From assembly GCF_016107555.1 (NCBI RefSeq), contig NZ_JABASU010000023.1, positions 1 through 46,455 of the forward strand: a DNA stretch of 46,455 nucleotides. Direction: 5' to 3'. This DNA is from Psychrobacter celer (GTDB lineage Bacteria; Pseudomonadota; Gammaproteobacteria; Pseudomonadales; Moraxellaceae). This document shows positions 26,952 through 37,173 of the stretch, piece by piece. The translations under genes and the position numbers were made by a program. The notes beneath the pieces were generated by a model. That model was not told the origin of the DNA. It searched no databases and worked only from the letters and a program-made list of their open reading frames with translations. How positions within the stretch are numbered: the stretch's first letter is position 1; each line of letters opens with the position of its first letter.

Positions 26952-28583
26952 TTATTTAGTGTGCGCCTGCAGACTTTGGTGAATGCTGGCGGCAAAGTCA
27001 CTGACATAGTGAAAGTGTTGGTGCTGCGAGTTTTTATCAATAATAAAGGCTTTGGCTTGCTGACACATCGCGCTTAGGTCATCGATAAGCTCTTGGTAGC
27101 TTAGGTTTTCTTCTCCTGCGCGCTCAATTAGCTGTAGCTCATGCAGCAAGGTCTGCTGCTGTGCTTGATTGATACAGGCATAGTTGAGATTGACCATCGC
27201 TTGACACAGCGCCTTTAGGACCATGGCATCAGCTGCGGCATAGCGCCGAATCTCTCCAAGTGAGGTATTGATGAATTCTGATATTTTGGGCGTATAAGTC
27301 ACCACGGCCAAGATAGCCACGCGCTGCTGCGCCACTACTTGTTTTGGTATGGCGGTATACGGCGGTTTGTCACGGTGCTCGGCAGGTACATAAAAATGAT
27401 AGGGGCTGGGCGGCTGACGACGCATCATAATGCTCAGGCAACTGGTGAGCGATTGTACGCAGTTGACGGCTGTTTTTGGGTCATTGATACCAGGTGAGAG
27501 GGCGCGCACCGCAATCTCGGTCATCTGCCCCAGACTATAGGCGATATCATTGGAGTGTGCCAGTCGCTGCTCGATACGAATACAACCGGCAAAGCGCTGC
27601 CAAAACATACCATCAGGGGCACGTGGCACCACGGCCAACTGCGGCGTTGCGGTTTTTTGCCGATTATTGGGATGGTCTGTCGGACGTTGATAAAAATGCC
27701 CAATGACGTTTTTGTCAGTGACATAATCACCGAGGTTGCTCTGCAGATGCACCACGCCGCCATACTCTTGAGTCAGGGTGATTAATGACTCCAAATAAAT
27801 GTGCTGCAGGTAGCCCGATTGCGGCGGATAAATCGGCGTTGCCTGCCACTGGTGAAACTGCTCGACATCGTGCTGCTCGACATCGCGCTGATGCTGAATA
27901 TCACAATAATCGCCATACCAGTAGTGAATATTATTAATGGCATCGTTGCTGGCGTTTTGAATGACGTGCGAGGCCTGAATAGCGTGGACCATATGCTGGA
28001 CAAAATAGACCAATAACAGCGCACAGATGATCGCCATGATAATCCCAAAGGTCACCGCCAGTTGCGGTACGCCAAAGGCCACATCATACTTATGAATCGA
28101 CTTGAGTACCAACAAGCTATAGCTAAAGGTACCAATAAACGCCCCTAAGACAAACTGGTTTGGTGTGTCTGTCAAAAAGTTGCGTAATAGCCGTGGGCCA
28201 AACTGGGAGGAGGCCATCGAAAGAACGGCAATCGTAATTGAGAACGTCGTACCAGCAACGCCCAATACAGCGCCAGCAATCGAGGTCATGATGGCGCGCG
28301 CCGCATCGTCATCACCCGTAAAAGCAAAGGTAATCTCTCGAACGGTCTCGCGGTCAAAGTGCTGATCTATCGTCACCAATACCGGCGCCAGTAAGATGCC
28401 GGCGATGACGCAAGCAGTTGGAATAAACCAATAAGAGCCGATCAACTCCTGCCACAAATTTCTTAGACGATCGGGCAGGTCAGCCAATGTCTGTAACGAC
28501 CAAAGCTGCGAAAACGCCTTCATTCTCTGCACTGAAAATAAGAGTAGTCGCTTAAAAAAGCCATTTTCAGGATGTTTGTCCAA
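26952..28583 (-). CDS. DUF2254 membrane protein
   Basis: The 543-residue protein has four predicted membrane helices in the N-terminal 215 residues (about 52-70, 100-125, 146-162 and 175-200) and a long soluble C-terminal part. The DUF2254 signature is IAGAVLGVAGTTFSITIAV, then SSQFGPRLLRNFLTD and a later ALSPGINDPKTAVNC. Function of the family is unknown. The start is TTG 28583, supported by TTTTTGGAG 8 bases upstream; the first in-frame ATG (28523) would remove 20 residues. It forms a membrane-protein series with the antiporter and YihY genes. Confidence 0.85.
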   Translation of the reverse strand: MDKHPENGFFKRLLLFSVQRMKAFSQLWSLQTLADLPDRLRNLWQELIGSYWFIPTACVIAGILLAPVLVTIDQHFDRETVREITFAFTGDDDAARAIMTSIAGAVLGVAGTTFSITIAVLSMASSQFGPRLLRNFLTDTPNQFVLGAFIGTFSYSLLVLKSIHKYDVAFGVPQLAVTFGIIMAIICALLLVYFVQHMVHAIQASHVIQNASNDAINNIHYWYGDYCDIQHQRDVEQHDVEQFHQWQATPIYPPQSGYLQHIYLESLITLTQEYGGVVHLQSNLGDYVTDKNVIGHFYQRPTDHPNNRQKTATPQLAVVPRAPDGMFWQRFAGCIRIEQRLAHSNDIAYSLGQMTEIAVRALSPGINDPKTAVNCVQSLTSCLSIMMRRQPPSPYHFYVPAEHRDKPPYTAIPKQVVAQQRVAILAVVTYTPKISEFINTSLGEIRRYAAADAMVLKALCQAMVNLNYACINQAQQQTLLHELQLIERAGEENLSYQELIDDLSAMCQQAKAFIIDKNSQHQHFHYVSDFAASIHQSLQAHTK

Positions 28584-28982
28584 TGTTCGCGCTCCAAAAA
28601 TGACTGACGAGATCGTATATAGTGAATCTATTTTAAAACAGGTATCGTCCTACAGGGATTCATTGTCCTTGCTTGCTGCGTCTACGCCCTATAGCCGGTT
28701 CAAAATAAAATGGTGATAAATTTAAGCGTAACGCTGGAGTAATCTTTTGACTATTTATTACCTTATCATATAAATAATAACGATGAAAAATTTAGTAAAA
28801 ATAAGCCCCTATTATATAGTTAGCTGAATATAAAACTATTATGGATTTAAACGCGCCACTGGTATAAATTTTACTTGCGTGCTGCGCTCCCAGAGGCTGC
28901 GCAACCTACGTTTAAAAATAGCATCCCAGTAGCGCTATGACATTTTTAGAGTGTATCGACTATAGAAGCTTATTTTAGCAAA
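28584..28982 (-). other. Intergenic region with palindromic repeat between YihY and DUF2254 genes
   Basis: No gene in this 399-base stretch. Its main content is the palindromic repeat at 28815-28964, 18 bases beyond the YihY stop. The rest is AT-rich and probably holds the DUF2254 promoter; I see no strong promoter pair. Confidence 0.4.
28815..28964. repeat. Palindromic interspersed repeat, copy 3 (type A)
   Basis: A 150-bp element nearly identical to 14228-14364: begins TATAGTTAGCTGAATATAAA, has ACTGGTATAAATTTTACTTG in the middle, and ends GTGTATCGACTATA. It differs mainly by a 13-base longer loop (ACCTACGTTTAAA region). Its halves are imperfect inverted repeats. It sits just downstream of the YihY gene. 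Confidence 0.8.
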
Positions 28983-30563
28983 CTAATTTTTATTATTAGA
29001 GCCGTGCTTAGGGTTGTCCGCTTCGGTGATGATTGTGCTTTTGTGTCCCCATCTGCTGGTTTGTGGAGACGGCGGCGTTTTTGGGTCTATAGGAATGATG
29101 ATTTCATTATCATGCGCATCACACTCAACCTTACTGTCCTTGTCATAAGCGGCTGGATCAAAGTGCGGGGTCGCTGTTGTATCAGTTGACTGTTGAGCTA
29201 AGCTGTTAGGAGCGGCTTGCGATGTTTTTCTAAATTCAGGTTTTTTAAATAAAGGGTGTTGGGTGTTTTTATTCGTGCCTTTGTCATCAGGGTTTTTGCG
29301 CGGTTCGGCGTTGGTAAAGATAACATTCAACGGCAAATCTAGCTGCTGCTTGGCATAGGCTTCCGTATGCTCAAATCGATCCACTAGGAGGCTGAGCCAT
29401 GGCTTTTGCTCTTCTACTCTCATCTCATCGAGCTCGTCTTTGATCGGCAAAGGATAGGGCAAAGTGCGATAAAAATCCCACAATGTCATCTTGCTCAAGT
29501 CTTTTTTGAGTACATAGTCCTCATCTTCGGTCATGGTGATGAGGTTGCTGTCTTGGAGGTAGTTGATATAGGTATACCATTTGGGTAGCTCTTTGCGGCC
29601 CAACACATTGCGCAGGGCTTGCTCACTGACCGCTTCGCCTTTTAGATGATGGGTGTACACAAGGTTTAACATGTCGAGTAAGCTCAGCAGTGGATGGCGC
29701 GGGTAGACTTCTTCGGTCTCAAAAATAGTTAAGGTATAGCTGATCTCAACGCCTAACAAAATCAAATTCCAAGACAGGTATATCCATAACAAAAAGATAG
29801 GCAAGGCGGCAAAGGCTCCGTAAATGGCCTCATAGCTGGTAAAGTTTGCCATCACTGTGCCAAACAGATGCTTCATCAGCTCAAAAATAATCGTCACCAA
29901 GACCCCAGCGATGGCTGCATTTTTTGCGGGCACACGGGCTTTGGGAATAAACCAATACATCCCTATAAAGCCGGCCATGGTGATACCAACCGACACCACT
30001 TGTACCCAAAATCCCCAATCAATACCGTAGCCTGCTATTTGGCGATTTAAAAAACTCAAGCTTTGTACCGTGCTTGAAGCGATAAACGCTGTACCCAGCA
30101 CCATAGGCCCCAAGGTCACAATCGTCCAATAGCGCAGCAGACTCTTTATACCACCTGAGCGGCTCTCCACCCGCCAGATTTGATTAAAGGCACGCTCAAT
30201 GGTGGTCAAGGTCATGATGGTGGTAAAAAATAGCACCATGGCGCCGATGATGGTAAGGTTCGATGATTTTTCAGCGAAGCTATTGATATATTCACTGACT
30301 TGCATGCTCGATTGCGGCAATAAGTTGCTATAAATTACCTCATATATCTCTGCTCTGACGGATGCCAGTGCCGGTACAGAGGACAATATCATGAGCAAAA
30401 CGGTCAATACAGGCACGATCGACAGCATGGTGGTATACGTAAGGGAGGCGGCTTTTTGCTGGCAGTTGTCTTCAAAAAAGTGCCGCGTCAAAAACCGTAA
30501 AAACTGGAACCAGCGCTGATGTAAAAATGGGAGTCTTTTGCTTAAGTTTTCCATAGTGACCAT
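28983..30563 (-). CDS. YihY/UPF0761 inner-membrane protein with C-terminal extension
   Basis: The YihY family (formerly called ribonuclease BN in error) has six membrane helices. Here the N-terminal part reads FFEDNCQQKAASLTYTTMLS, VPVLTVLLMILSSVPA, ALPIFLLWIYLSWNLILLG, all diagnostic. The family is usually about 290-420 residues; this protein is 526, with a cytoplasmic region after about residue 290 that contains a winged-helix-like segment (SEQALRNVLGRKELPKWYTY) and a final 100 residues of low-complexity Lys/Thr/Pro/Asn-rich sequence. ATG 30554 is an alternative start 9 bases downstream. Function unknown; located at the inner membrane. Confidence 0.86.
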   Translation of the reverse strand: MVTMENLSKRLPFLHQRWFQFLRFLTRHFFEDNCQQKAASLTYTTMLSIVPVLTVLLMILSSVPALASVRAEIYEVIYSNLLPQSSMQVSEYINSFAEKSSNLTIIGAMVLFFTTIMTLTTIERAFNQIWRVESRSGGIKSLLRYWTIVTLGPMVLGTAFIASSTVQSLSFLNRQIAGYGIDWGFWVQVVSVGITMAGFIGMYWFIPKARVPAKNAAIAGVLVTIIFELMKHLFGTVMANFTSYEAIYGAFAALPIFLLWIYLSWNLILLGVEISYTLTIFETEEVYPRHPLLSLLDMLNLVYTHHLKGEAVSEQALRNVLGRKELPKWYTYINYLQDSNLITMTEDEDYVLKKDLSKMTLWDFYRTLPYPLPIKDELDEMRVEEQKPWLSLLVDRFEHTEAYAKQQLDLPLNVIFTNAEPRKNPDDKGTNKNTQHPLFKKPEFRKTSQAAPNSLAQQSTDTTATPHFDPAAYDKDSKVECDAHDNEIIIPIDPKTPPSPQTSRWGHKSTIITEADNPKHGSNNKN

Positions 30564-30780
30564 TTAGCAGGAAGTAGAGAGACAATAGTGTAACAAAGAT
30601 GCGTCGTTATCATCTGCCGTTTAATTGTGTCAAAATGCACAGCGGCTCTTTGATAAGGCATCAGGTAGGCGTGGCTGGAGTAAGTGGTCGTAAAATAGTC
30701 GTCAGCTGGTTTGCATGTCGGTGAATGACTGGGGCATAATGAGCACATCATCGCATCGCCTATCGCGGGCGATATCGTTA

Positions 30781-30810
30781 TTGATCGATAAATAATGATA
30801 TATAGATAAT
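30781..30810 (+). promoter_or_regulatory. Candidate promoter of wrbA
   Basis: TTGATC at 30781-30786 and GATAAT at 30805-30810 with an 18-base spacer, about 25 bases before the GAGGAAGGA ribosome binding site of wrbA. Confidence 0.4.
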
Positions 30811-30842
30811 ACTATCAATGACTTTATGAGGAAGGACGGTTA

Positions 30843-31460
30843 ATGAGTCAGGCCAACCCTTACGTTTTGGTGCTTTATTATTCAAATTATGGCACGACAA
30901 AGACATTAGCATACGCCATCGCTCAAGGTATCGAAGAGGCTGGGATGACAGCGCGCATCCGTACAGTGCCGACCGTCGCGCCTGAGACCACGGCCAGCAA
31001 ACCTGCGATTCCTGATGAGGGCGATCTGTATTGCACCATGGACGATCTCAAAGACTGTAGCGGCCTTGCACTCGGTAGCCCCACGCACTTTGGCAATATG
31101 GCCGCGCCTATGAAGTACTTTTGGGACAATACGGTCACGCTCTGGCTGGCGGGAAACCTACAAAACAAGCCTGCCTCGGTATTTACGGCGACAGGCTCGA
31201 TGCATGGTGGCCAAGAGTCCACATTGCTCACGATGATGTTGCCATTGATGCATCACGGTATGATCATCGTTGGGGTACCGTATGCTGAACCTGCATTAAA
31301 TCGGACGCATCGCGGCGGGACACCTTATGGTGCCAGTCATGTGAGCGGTGCATTACATGACCAGCCAGTCTCTGATGATGAGCGCGAGCTCGGTATCGCT
31401 CAAGGTCGGCGTTTGGCGATTAGTGCTCGCGCATTGGCGCAGGCCAATTGGCAACGATAA
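30843..31460 (+). CDS. wrbA: NAD(P)H:quinone oxidoreductase WrbA
   Basis: WrbA is a flavodoxin-fold FMN enzyme that reduces quinones by two electrons, protecting against redox cycling. The 205-residue protein has the FMN phosphate loop YYSNYGTTKTLA (about 13-24), the GSPTHFGNMAAPMKYFWD isoalloxazine loop near 79, and TGSMHGGQESTLLTMMLPL near 118, matching WrbA throughout. The insert after residue 45 (TVAPETTASKPAIPDEGD) is usual for proteobacterial WrbA. GAGGAAGGA precedes ATG 30843. The DUF2069 gene downstream is a frequent neighbour of wrbA. Confidence 0.95.
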   Translation: MSQANPYVLVLYYSNYGTTKTLAYAIAQGIEEAGMTARIRTVPTVAPETTASKPAIPDEGDLYCTMDDLKDCSGLALGSPTHFGNMAAPMKYFWDNTVTLWLAGNLQNKPASVFTATGSMHGGQESTLLTMMLPLMHHGMIIVGVPYAEPALNRTHRGGTPYGASHVSGALHDQPVSDDERELGIAQGRRLAISARALAQANWQR

Positions 31461-31551
31461 ACGGCTTTTGTCTTCTACTACCTTTGTCTTTTACTATACT
31501 GTCAGTAGCCCCCAACTGTCGCTGCTGTGAATGAGGAAACCTGTATCTATA

Positions 31552-32040
31552 ATGGCTACCAACCGCTCTGATAGCGACACCCATAGCAATGCGCCAGCTG
31601 TAGAGTCTGGGCGCGCGGCCACCCCGCAAAAACCTATTACGCCCATGCGTCAGCGCTTGATGATGACGTGGCTGATTTGGTTGGTGTATAGACTGCTTGG
31701 GTTGCCCATCTTGATCAATGTGTTTAATGCCAGTCGCCCTGATATTGTGGGCGGTATCGCATGGCAAGCACTATGGCTTTTGCCAGCTTTTATACTGACG
31801 CCATGGATCGTGCGCGGGCGCTCGCCTTATGCGTTATTGGTCGGTAGTATGTTTACTCTAATATATTTGGGCGCAAGTGGCGTGGTGCTGTTTACGCGCG
31901 CGTATGGCAGCAGCTGGGCGGAAATAGCGGTATATCTGATTGATTTTGTATTGTTGTTTGCCATCAATGTTTGGCTGTTTATTTTACTAAAACGCTTGCC
32001 GTCGATGAATAATGTCGTCAAGAAGCCGCGCGCTCGCTAG
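31552..32040 (+). CDS. DUF2069 membrane protein
   Basis: About 162 residues: a polar N-terminal 35 residues followed by four hydrophobic segments (LMMTWLIWLVYRLLGLPILI, WQALWLLPAFILTPW, YALLVGSMFTLIYLGASGVV and IAVYLIDFVLLFAINVWLFILL). The LLPAFILTPWIVRGRSPYA junction is typical of DUF2069. It is a putative inner-membrane protein of unknown role, frequently found behind wrbA. ATG 31552 was chosen by N-terminal appearance; ATG 31531 is also possible and neither has a well-spaced ribosome binding site. It ends with a hairpin terminator. Confidence 0.75.
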   Translation: MATNRSDSDTHSNAPAVESGRAATPQKPITPMRQRLMMTWLIWLVYRLLGLPILINVFNASRPDIVGGIAWQALWLLPAFILTPWIVRGRSPYALLVGSMFTLIYLGASGVVLFTRAYGSSWAEIAVYLIDFVLLFAINVWLFILLKRLPSMNNVVKKPRAR

Positions 32041-32098
32041 ATTGGTTTTTTACCTCTGCTGTTGGCATAAAAGATCTTAGATCACAAAAAGATTGGAT

Positions 32099-32137
32099 AA
32101 AAAAGCGGCACTCTCATGCAGAGTACCGCTTTTTTTA
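32099..32137. terminator. Bidirectional terminator between DUF2069 and DUF3108 genes
   Basis: AAAAAAGCGGCACTC and GAGTACCGCTTTTTTT pair with one mismatch over a six-base loop, with A and T runs on each side, between convergent genes. Confidence 0.75.
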
Positions 32138-32176
32138 TAAGACTCGCTCAGCGTCAAGTGAGCGATAAGCTGAAAA

Positions 32177-32929
32177 TTAATTGACCTTAGTCAGCTCTAG
32201 ATCCATCTTTTTACCATCGTTAATCTGACTGACTTTGATGGGCAAATAATCCAAGCTCGGCGCTAACCAAAAACTGGTTGAGCGGTCATTGTCGTCATGA
32301 ATACGGTCAATACGGACAGTATCAAAGGTACCGGCTGGCACCGTGATTTTGGTATTGCCCGATTTTTTAAATGGCGTTTTTTCTACCTTGTCTTTTTTGG
32401 CCATGTAGTAGTTACCAGAGAACTTACCGTTTAGTAAATCTTGACGAATTTGCACTTCAAGACTTAAGTCATCAAAGGCTTGCTGCGCCATATCCATGGT
32501 TATAGTTTTGCCTTTATAGGTACTGGTGACTTTTTTGCTGCTTGGGTTAAAGCTTAGCTTGTGCGTACGGCCAAGACCCAGCAGTTTATAAGTGGTGCTG
32601 GCCTGCGTCGGAATGACGTTGTTACCCTTGATGGTAAAGGTACTGCTTTGCGACGCATTGGCAACACCTGCCACCCGTGCTTTGACATTATACTTCCAAG
32701 TATTGCCCGATTTGCCTAGCGTACGGGTGGCAGTGCCTTTGTATTTGTCTTCTACCGTAAAGCTATAATTGGCACTAGAGGGCTGGACGGTTTTGGCGCT
32801 AGCGAGGGTGGGTGCGGTCATACTCAAGGCTCCAATAGCAGCAATGCTCACGCCTGTGGTGAAGGCGGACAATACTGTCGACTTGCTGCGGGCAGGGTTG
32901 TTAATGTTAGATTTAAATATAAAGCTCAT
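32177..32929 (-). CDS. DUF3108 domain protein, probably periplasmic
   Basis: The 250-residue product has an N-terminal signal peptide (basic start, hydrophobic TGVSIAAIGALSMTA, then APTLASA-KT as a signal peptidase I site near residue 45). The mature part is beta-rich and matches the DUF3108 pattern: SANYSFTVEDKYKGTATRTL, a central FDDLSLEVQIRQDL, and near the end VPAGTFDTVRIDRIHDDNDR then FWLAPSLDYLPIKVSQ. Such proteins resemble lipoprotein-carrier-like shells, but the function is unknown. It has its own upstream region and is convergent with the DUF2069 gene. Confidence 0.8.
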   Translation of the reverse strand: MSFIFKSNINNPARSKSTVLSAFTTGVSIAAIGALSMTAPTLASAKTVQPSSANYSFTVEDKYKGTATRTLGKSGNTWKYNVKARVAGVANASQSSTFTIKGNNVIPTQASTTYKLLGLGRTHKLSFNPSSKKVTSTYKGKTITMDMAQQAFDDLSLEVQIRQDLLNGKFSGNYYMAKKDKVEKTPFKKSGNTKITVPAGTFDTVRIDRIHDDNDRSTSFWLAPSLDYLPIKVSQINDGKKMDLELTKVN

Positions 32930-33191
32930 GGATAGTCCTTAATACATTCTGTTTATCACTGTTTGTTTAACATTGATTGAGCAGTGGTAACTTATTGCTA
33001 TTATTATGATCTCAGAGACTATGATGGTCATACTCTATTACACTTTCAAGGCAGGTACTCCCAAGTGACGTTTGCCTCTTGTAGTCAATGTTGCTAGCCA
33101 CGCGATCGCCCTATCTGTACGTAACTTGCTGTAAAACCAGTAAAGCACAGCGCTGCCTACAAAGTTGCCCAATAAGGCTGCCTGATAGCTA

Positions 33192-33361
33192 GGGCGTGTC
33201 CTCAATTCAATCGATAGCCATCTAAATGGGCTAAAAATGGCTAAATCTGGCCAAACGGTGTCAAATAGCTGACTAATATCTCGATATTACTTGCGCTATC
33301 TTCCTTGTTTGACGGCGATTTATCTCATTTTTGTCGCCATTTTTAAAATGAGGACACGCCC
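33192..33361. mobile_element. 170-bp MITE with 13-bp terminal inverted repeats and TA flanks
   Basis: The ends are GGGCGTGTCCTCA and its perfect reverse complement TGAGGACACGCCC, flanked on both sides by TA (33190-33191 and 33362-33363), consistent with a TA target duplication as made by several IS families (IS5-related and IS630-related among them). It has no coding capacity. A shortened copy occurs at 8988-9046. The parent transposase is not in the window. Confidence 0.8.
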
Positions 33362-33409
33362 TAATATACGAACAGGAGAAAAAATTCTTTTAAATTTTTG
33401 GTTTTTACA

Positions 33410-33438
33410 CTTGAACCAAACGCCCCCTGCCCCCACTT
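33410..33438 (+). promoter_or_regulatory. Sigma-32 (heat-shock) type promoter for groESL
   Basis: CTTGAAC at 33410-33416, a 14-base spacer, then CCCCACTT at 33431-33438, matching the heat-shock sigma consensus (CTTGAAA, 11-15 bases, CCCCATNT) at most positions. It lies about 130 bases before groES and 49 bases after the MITE. No CIRCE inverted repeat is visible. Confidence 0.65.
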
Positions 33439-33566
33439 TTTGATACAAGCTCAAAGCTTATCTATGAGATGTCACTTTTTGGTCACATTTCTTATAGATA
33501 CTGGTCTTGAGACCATTAATTCAAATAAACCCTTTAACGTTATAACCAACTTTTGGAGTCATATCG

Positions 33567-33857
33567 ATGAACATTCGTCCTTTACATGACCGTATCGTCG
33601 TTCGCCGCGTAGAAGAAGAGCAAAAGACTGCTGGTGGTATCTTGCTACCTGGTTCGGCACAAGAAAAACCATCACAAGGTGAAGTGTTGGCAACAGGCAA
33701 TGGTCAGATTCGTGACAATGGCGACATTCGCGCGTTAGATGTAAAAGCTGGCGACAAAGTCTTGTTCGGTCAATATGCTGGTCAAACCGTGAAAGTTGAC
33801 GGCGAAGAACTACTTATTATGAAAGAGTCTGATGTATTGGGTGTGCTAGAAGGCTAG
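33567..33857 (+). CDS. groES: Co-chaperonin GroES
   Basis: GroES is the heptameric lid of the GroEL chaperonin. The 96-residue protein has [18 protein letters not shown] at the N-terminus, the mobile loop [21 protein letters not shown] (read in two parts; residues about 20-39) that contacts GroEL, and the ending [13 protein letters not shown]. Length and sequence are normal. groEL follows after 156 bases. Confidence 0.98.
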   Translation: MNIRPLHDRIVVRRVEEEQKTAGGILLPGSAQEKPSQGEVLATGNGQIRDNGDIRALDVKAGDKVLFGQYAGQTVKVDGEELLIMKESDVLGVLEG

Positions 33858-34007
33858 TCCTTTTGAGTATGATTGAGTACTCAGCATATCTTTGACCATA
33901 GGCGTCTGTAATGACCTATATTTAATGACGCTCATTTAAAACGTCAAGCTGGTCAATACACTTTCGACTCATTTAAATGTATTTTTATACTTATAATAAT
34001 GGAGTAA

Positions 34008-35666
<1,659 letters not shown>

Positions 35667-35681
35667 TTCTACTCCTGCTAC

Positions 35682-35759
35682 AAAGCGATTTCTCTTTGTC
35701 AGACGCGCTCAATGTACAATAGGTACTATTTTCGCTCGTCTTCCTTGATAAATCGCTTT
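35682..35759. repeat. Inverted repeat downstream of groEL
   Basis: AAAGCGATTT (35682-35691) and its exact complement AAATCGCTTT (35750-35759) bracket 58 bases. The inner part CGCTCGTCTTCCTTG is similar to CGCTATCTTCCTTG inside the MITE at 33192-33361, so this may be a decayed relative. Confidence 0.55.
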
Positions 35760-35808
35760 TCGCTGAAAGTATGAATAATATCACGTACCTGTAAAATCTA
35801 GTCCAAAT

Positions 35809-35847
35809 AAAACCCCCGATAGGCTGAGCTTATCGGGGGTTTTTTTA
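35809..35847. terminator. Bidirectional terminator between groEL and yaaA
   Basis: AAAACCCCCGATA (35809-35821) pairs perfectly with TATCGGGGGTTTT (35831-35843) over a 9-base loop and ends in seven T. GC-rich, strong, between convergent genes. Confidence 0.9.
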
Positions 35848-35876
35848 TGCAAGATAAGCATGTTTTGGCTAAAAGA

Positions 35877-36677
35877 TTACGCATCTGCCTCATCACGACG
35901 AAATGTCCACGTTTTGTCGTCAGACAGCTCATCGACATAGTAATATCCCGCCAAATCAAACTGCTTTAACTGCTCAGCCTCGGTCAGTTTATGGTCAGCA
36001 GCATATTTCACCATCAATCCACGGGCTTTTTTGGCATAAAAGCTAATCACTTTATAGTTGCCATTTTTCTCATCCTCAAATCTGGGCGTGATAACTTTAG
36101 CATTTAATGCCTTCTTTTTTACCGACTTAAAATACTCATTAGACGCTAAATTAATCAATACCTTGTCTTCGCTATCAGCCATGCGTGCATTGATAACATC
36201 AGTCACTTCCTCGCCCCAAAACTCATATAGGTTGTCACCGCGCTCATTTTTCAGCTTAGTGCCCATTTCTAAGCGATACGGCTGGATCAAATCGAGCGGT
36301 TTTAGCACACCATAAAGACCTGACAAAATACCCAAATGCTCGTTGACGTAGATGGCAGTGTCCTTGTCCATACCATACATATCCAGACCTGTATAAACAT
36401 CACCATCAAATAGATAAGCGGCAGGTTTGGCATTTTTGGTGGTAAAAGGTTTATCGTTATCCCATTGCCACTGTTGGTTACGCGCCGCATTGAGCTGCGC
36501 CAGATCATCCGAGATACTCATCAGCGCTTGCAAATCAACCGGCTCTTTTGTCTTTAGTATTTTCATTAGTGCCTGTGCGTGGTCAATCAGCTCAGGCTGG
36601 CTATAGTAGTTGCCTAGGTTGACAGGGATGTCGTCTGTTTCATTTAAAGACTTGGCAGGAGAGAGTAAAAAATACAT
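35877..36677 (-). CDS. yaaA: Peroxide stress protein YaaA (DUF328)
   Basis: YaaA protects against hydrogen peroxide by lowering intracellular free iron and binds DNA. The 266-residue protein shows the family start MYFLLSPAKSLNE, the KPAAYLFDGDVYTGLD segment (about residues 84-99), VLKPLDLIQPYRLEMGTKL, and the C-terminal region ISFYAKKARGLMVKY and YYVDELSDDKTWTFRR. Length equals E. coli YaaA (258) plus a few residues. Single gene, convergent with groEL; likely induced in peroxide stress through OxyR in relatives, though no site is obvious here. Confidence 0.94.
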   Translation of the reverse strand: MYFLLSPAKSLNETDDIPVNLGNYYSQPELIDHAQALMKILKTKEPVDLQALMSISDDLAQLNAARNQQWQWDNDKPFTTKNAKPAAYLFDGDVYTGLDMYGMDKDTAIYVNEHLGILSGLYGVLKPLDLIQPYRLEMGTKLKNERGDNLYEFWGEEVTDVINARMADSEDKVLINLASNEYFKSVKKKALNAKVITPRFEDEKNGNYKVISFYAKKARGLMVKYAADHKLTEAEQLKQFDLAGYYYVDELSDDKTWTFRRDEADA

Positions 36678-37000
36678 GGCTAATCCTTATTCTGTGAAAT
36701 CAATGATCTGTCTATCGCGGTGTCAAGTGCTCTGATTATACCTTATATGCAATTTTAACGTGATTTGACGTCATGATTGAGGGGATTTGCTGCTTAATTG
36801 ACAAAAAAGCAAACATTTGAAAGGGCGTTAAGATGACCAGTAGGCTATATTCGGCAAGGGGTTAGCTTTCGTAGAAAAATAAAAGTTGTTAATATAACAA
36901 TAAAAGTTATCCAGATGGTGTAAATGCCTAACTTTTAATTTTACTTGTTGGTCACCATTAGGCAATGAAAGTTGGCGGATGATGTCTCTATAATAAAAAG

Positions 37001-37083
37001 ACATGATGGTGATGTGGTCATCATTTATTAAAATGATAGCCTTTGGTCAACATTTTGAACCAACAACGACCAAAGGTTTTTTT
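37001..37083 (+). ncRNA. Candidate small RNA or pnt leader attenuator
   Basis: Defined by a perfect -10 box (TATAAT 36989-36994, no good -35), an internal stem (ATGATG at 37003-37008 with CATCAT at 37020-37025), and an intrinsic terminator: CCTTTGGTC (37040-37048) with GACCAAAGG (37068-37076) and then seven T. No gene precedes the terminator on this strand. It is either a free-standing small RNA or an attenuated leader of the transhydrogenase operon; the sequence alone cannot decide. Confidence 0.4.
37039..37083 (+). terminator. Intrinsic terminator in front of pntAA
   Basis: A 9-bp perfect stem CCTTTGGTC/GACCAAAGG, loop 19 bases, tail TTTTTTT at 37077-37083. Strong by eye. The 5' side is not A-rich, so it works for plus-strand transcription only. 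Confidence 0.75.
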
Positions 37084-37173
37084 GTCCCCTGTGCTTTTTA
37101 AATGTGCGTTGAGGGTATTAAAGGTAGTCATTGAGACGTAAATAAAGTCATTAGACGTAAGTAAGGAGACGGT

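Larger units (their letters stand above)
32930..33566 (+). other. groESL upstream region with inserted MITE
   Basis: No gene is visible in this 637-base stretch. 32930-33190 is unremarkable. 33192-33361 is a MITE-like repeat (separate entry), and 33410-33438 is a sigma-32-like promoter 130 bases before groES. The leader from there to groES has no obvious structure; AGTCATATCG precedes the groES ATG with only GGAG at 9-12 bases as a ribosome binding site. Confidence 0.5.
36678..37173 (+). other. Region between yaaA and pntAA with candidate small RNA or attenuator
   Basis: No coding gene in 496 bases. 36678-36960 holds the upstream region of yaaA and AT-rich sequence. A TATAAT at 36989-36994 is followed by hairpin-forming sequence and a textbook intrinsic terminator at 37039-37083, 90 bases before pntAA. 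A transcript from about 37001 to 37083 would be about 80 nucleotides. Confidence 0.5.
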
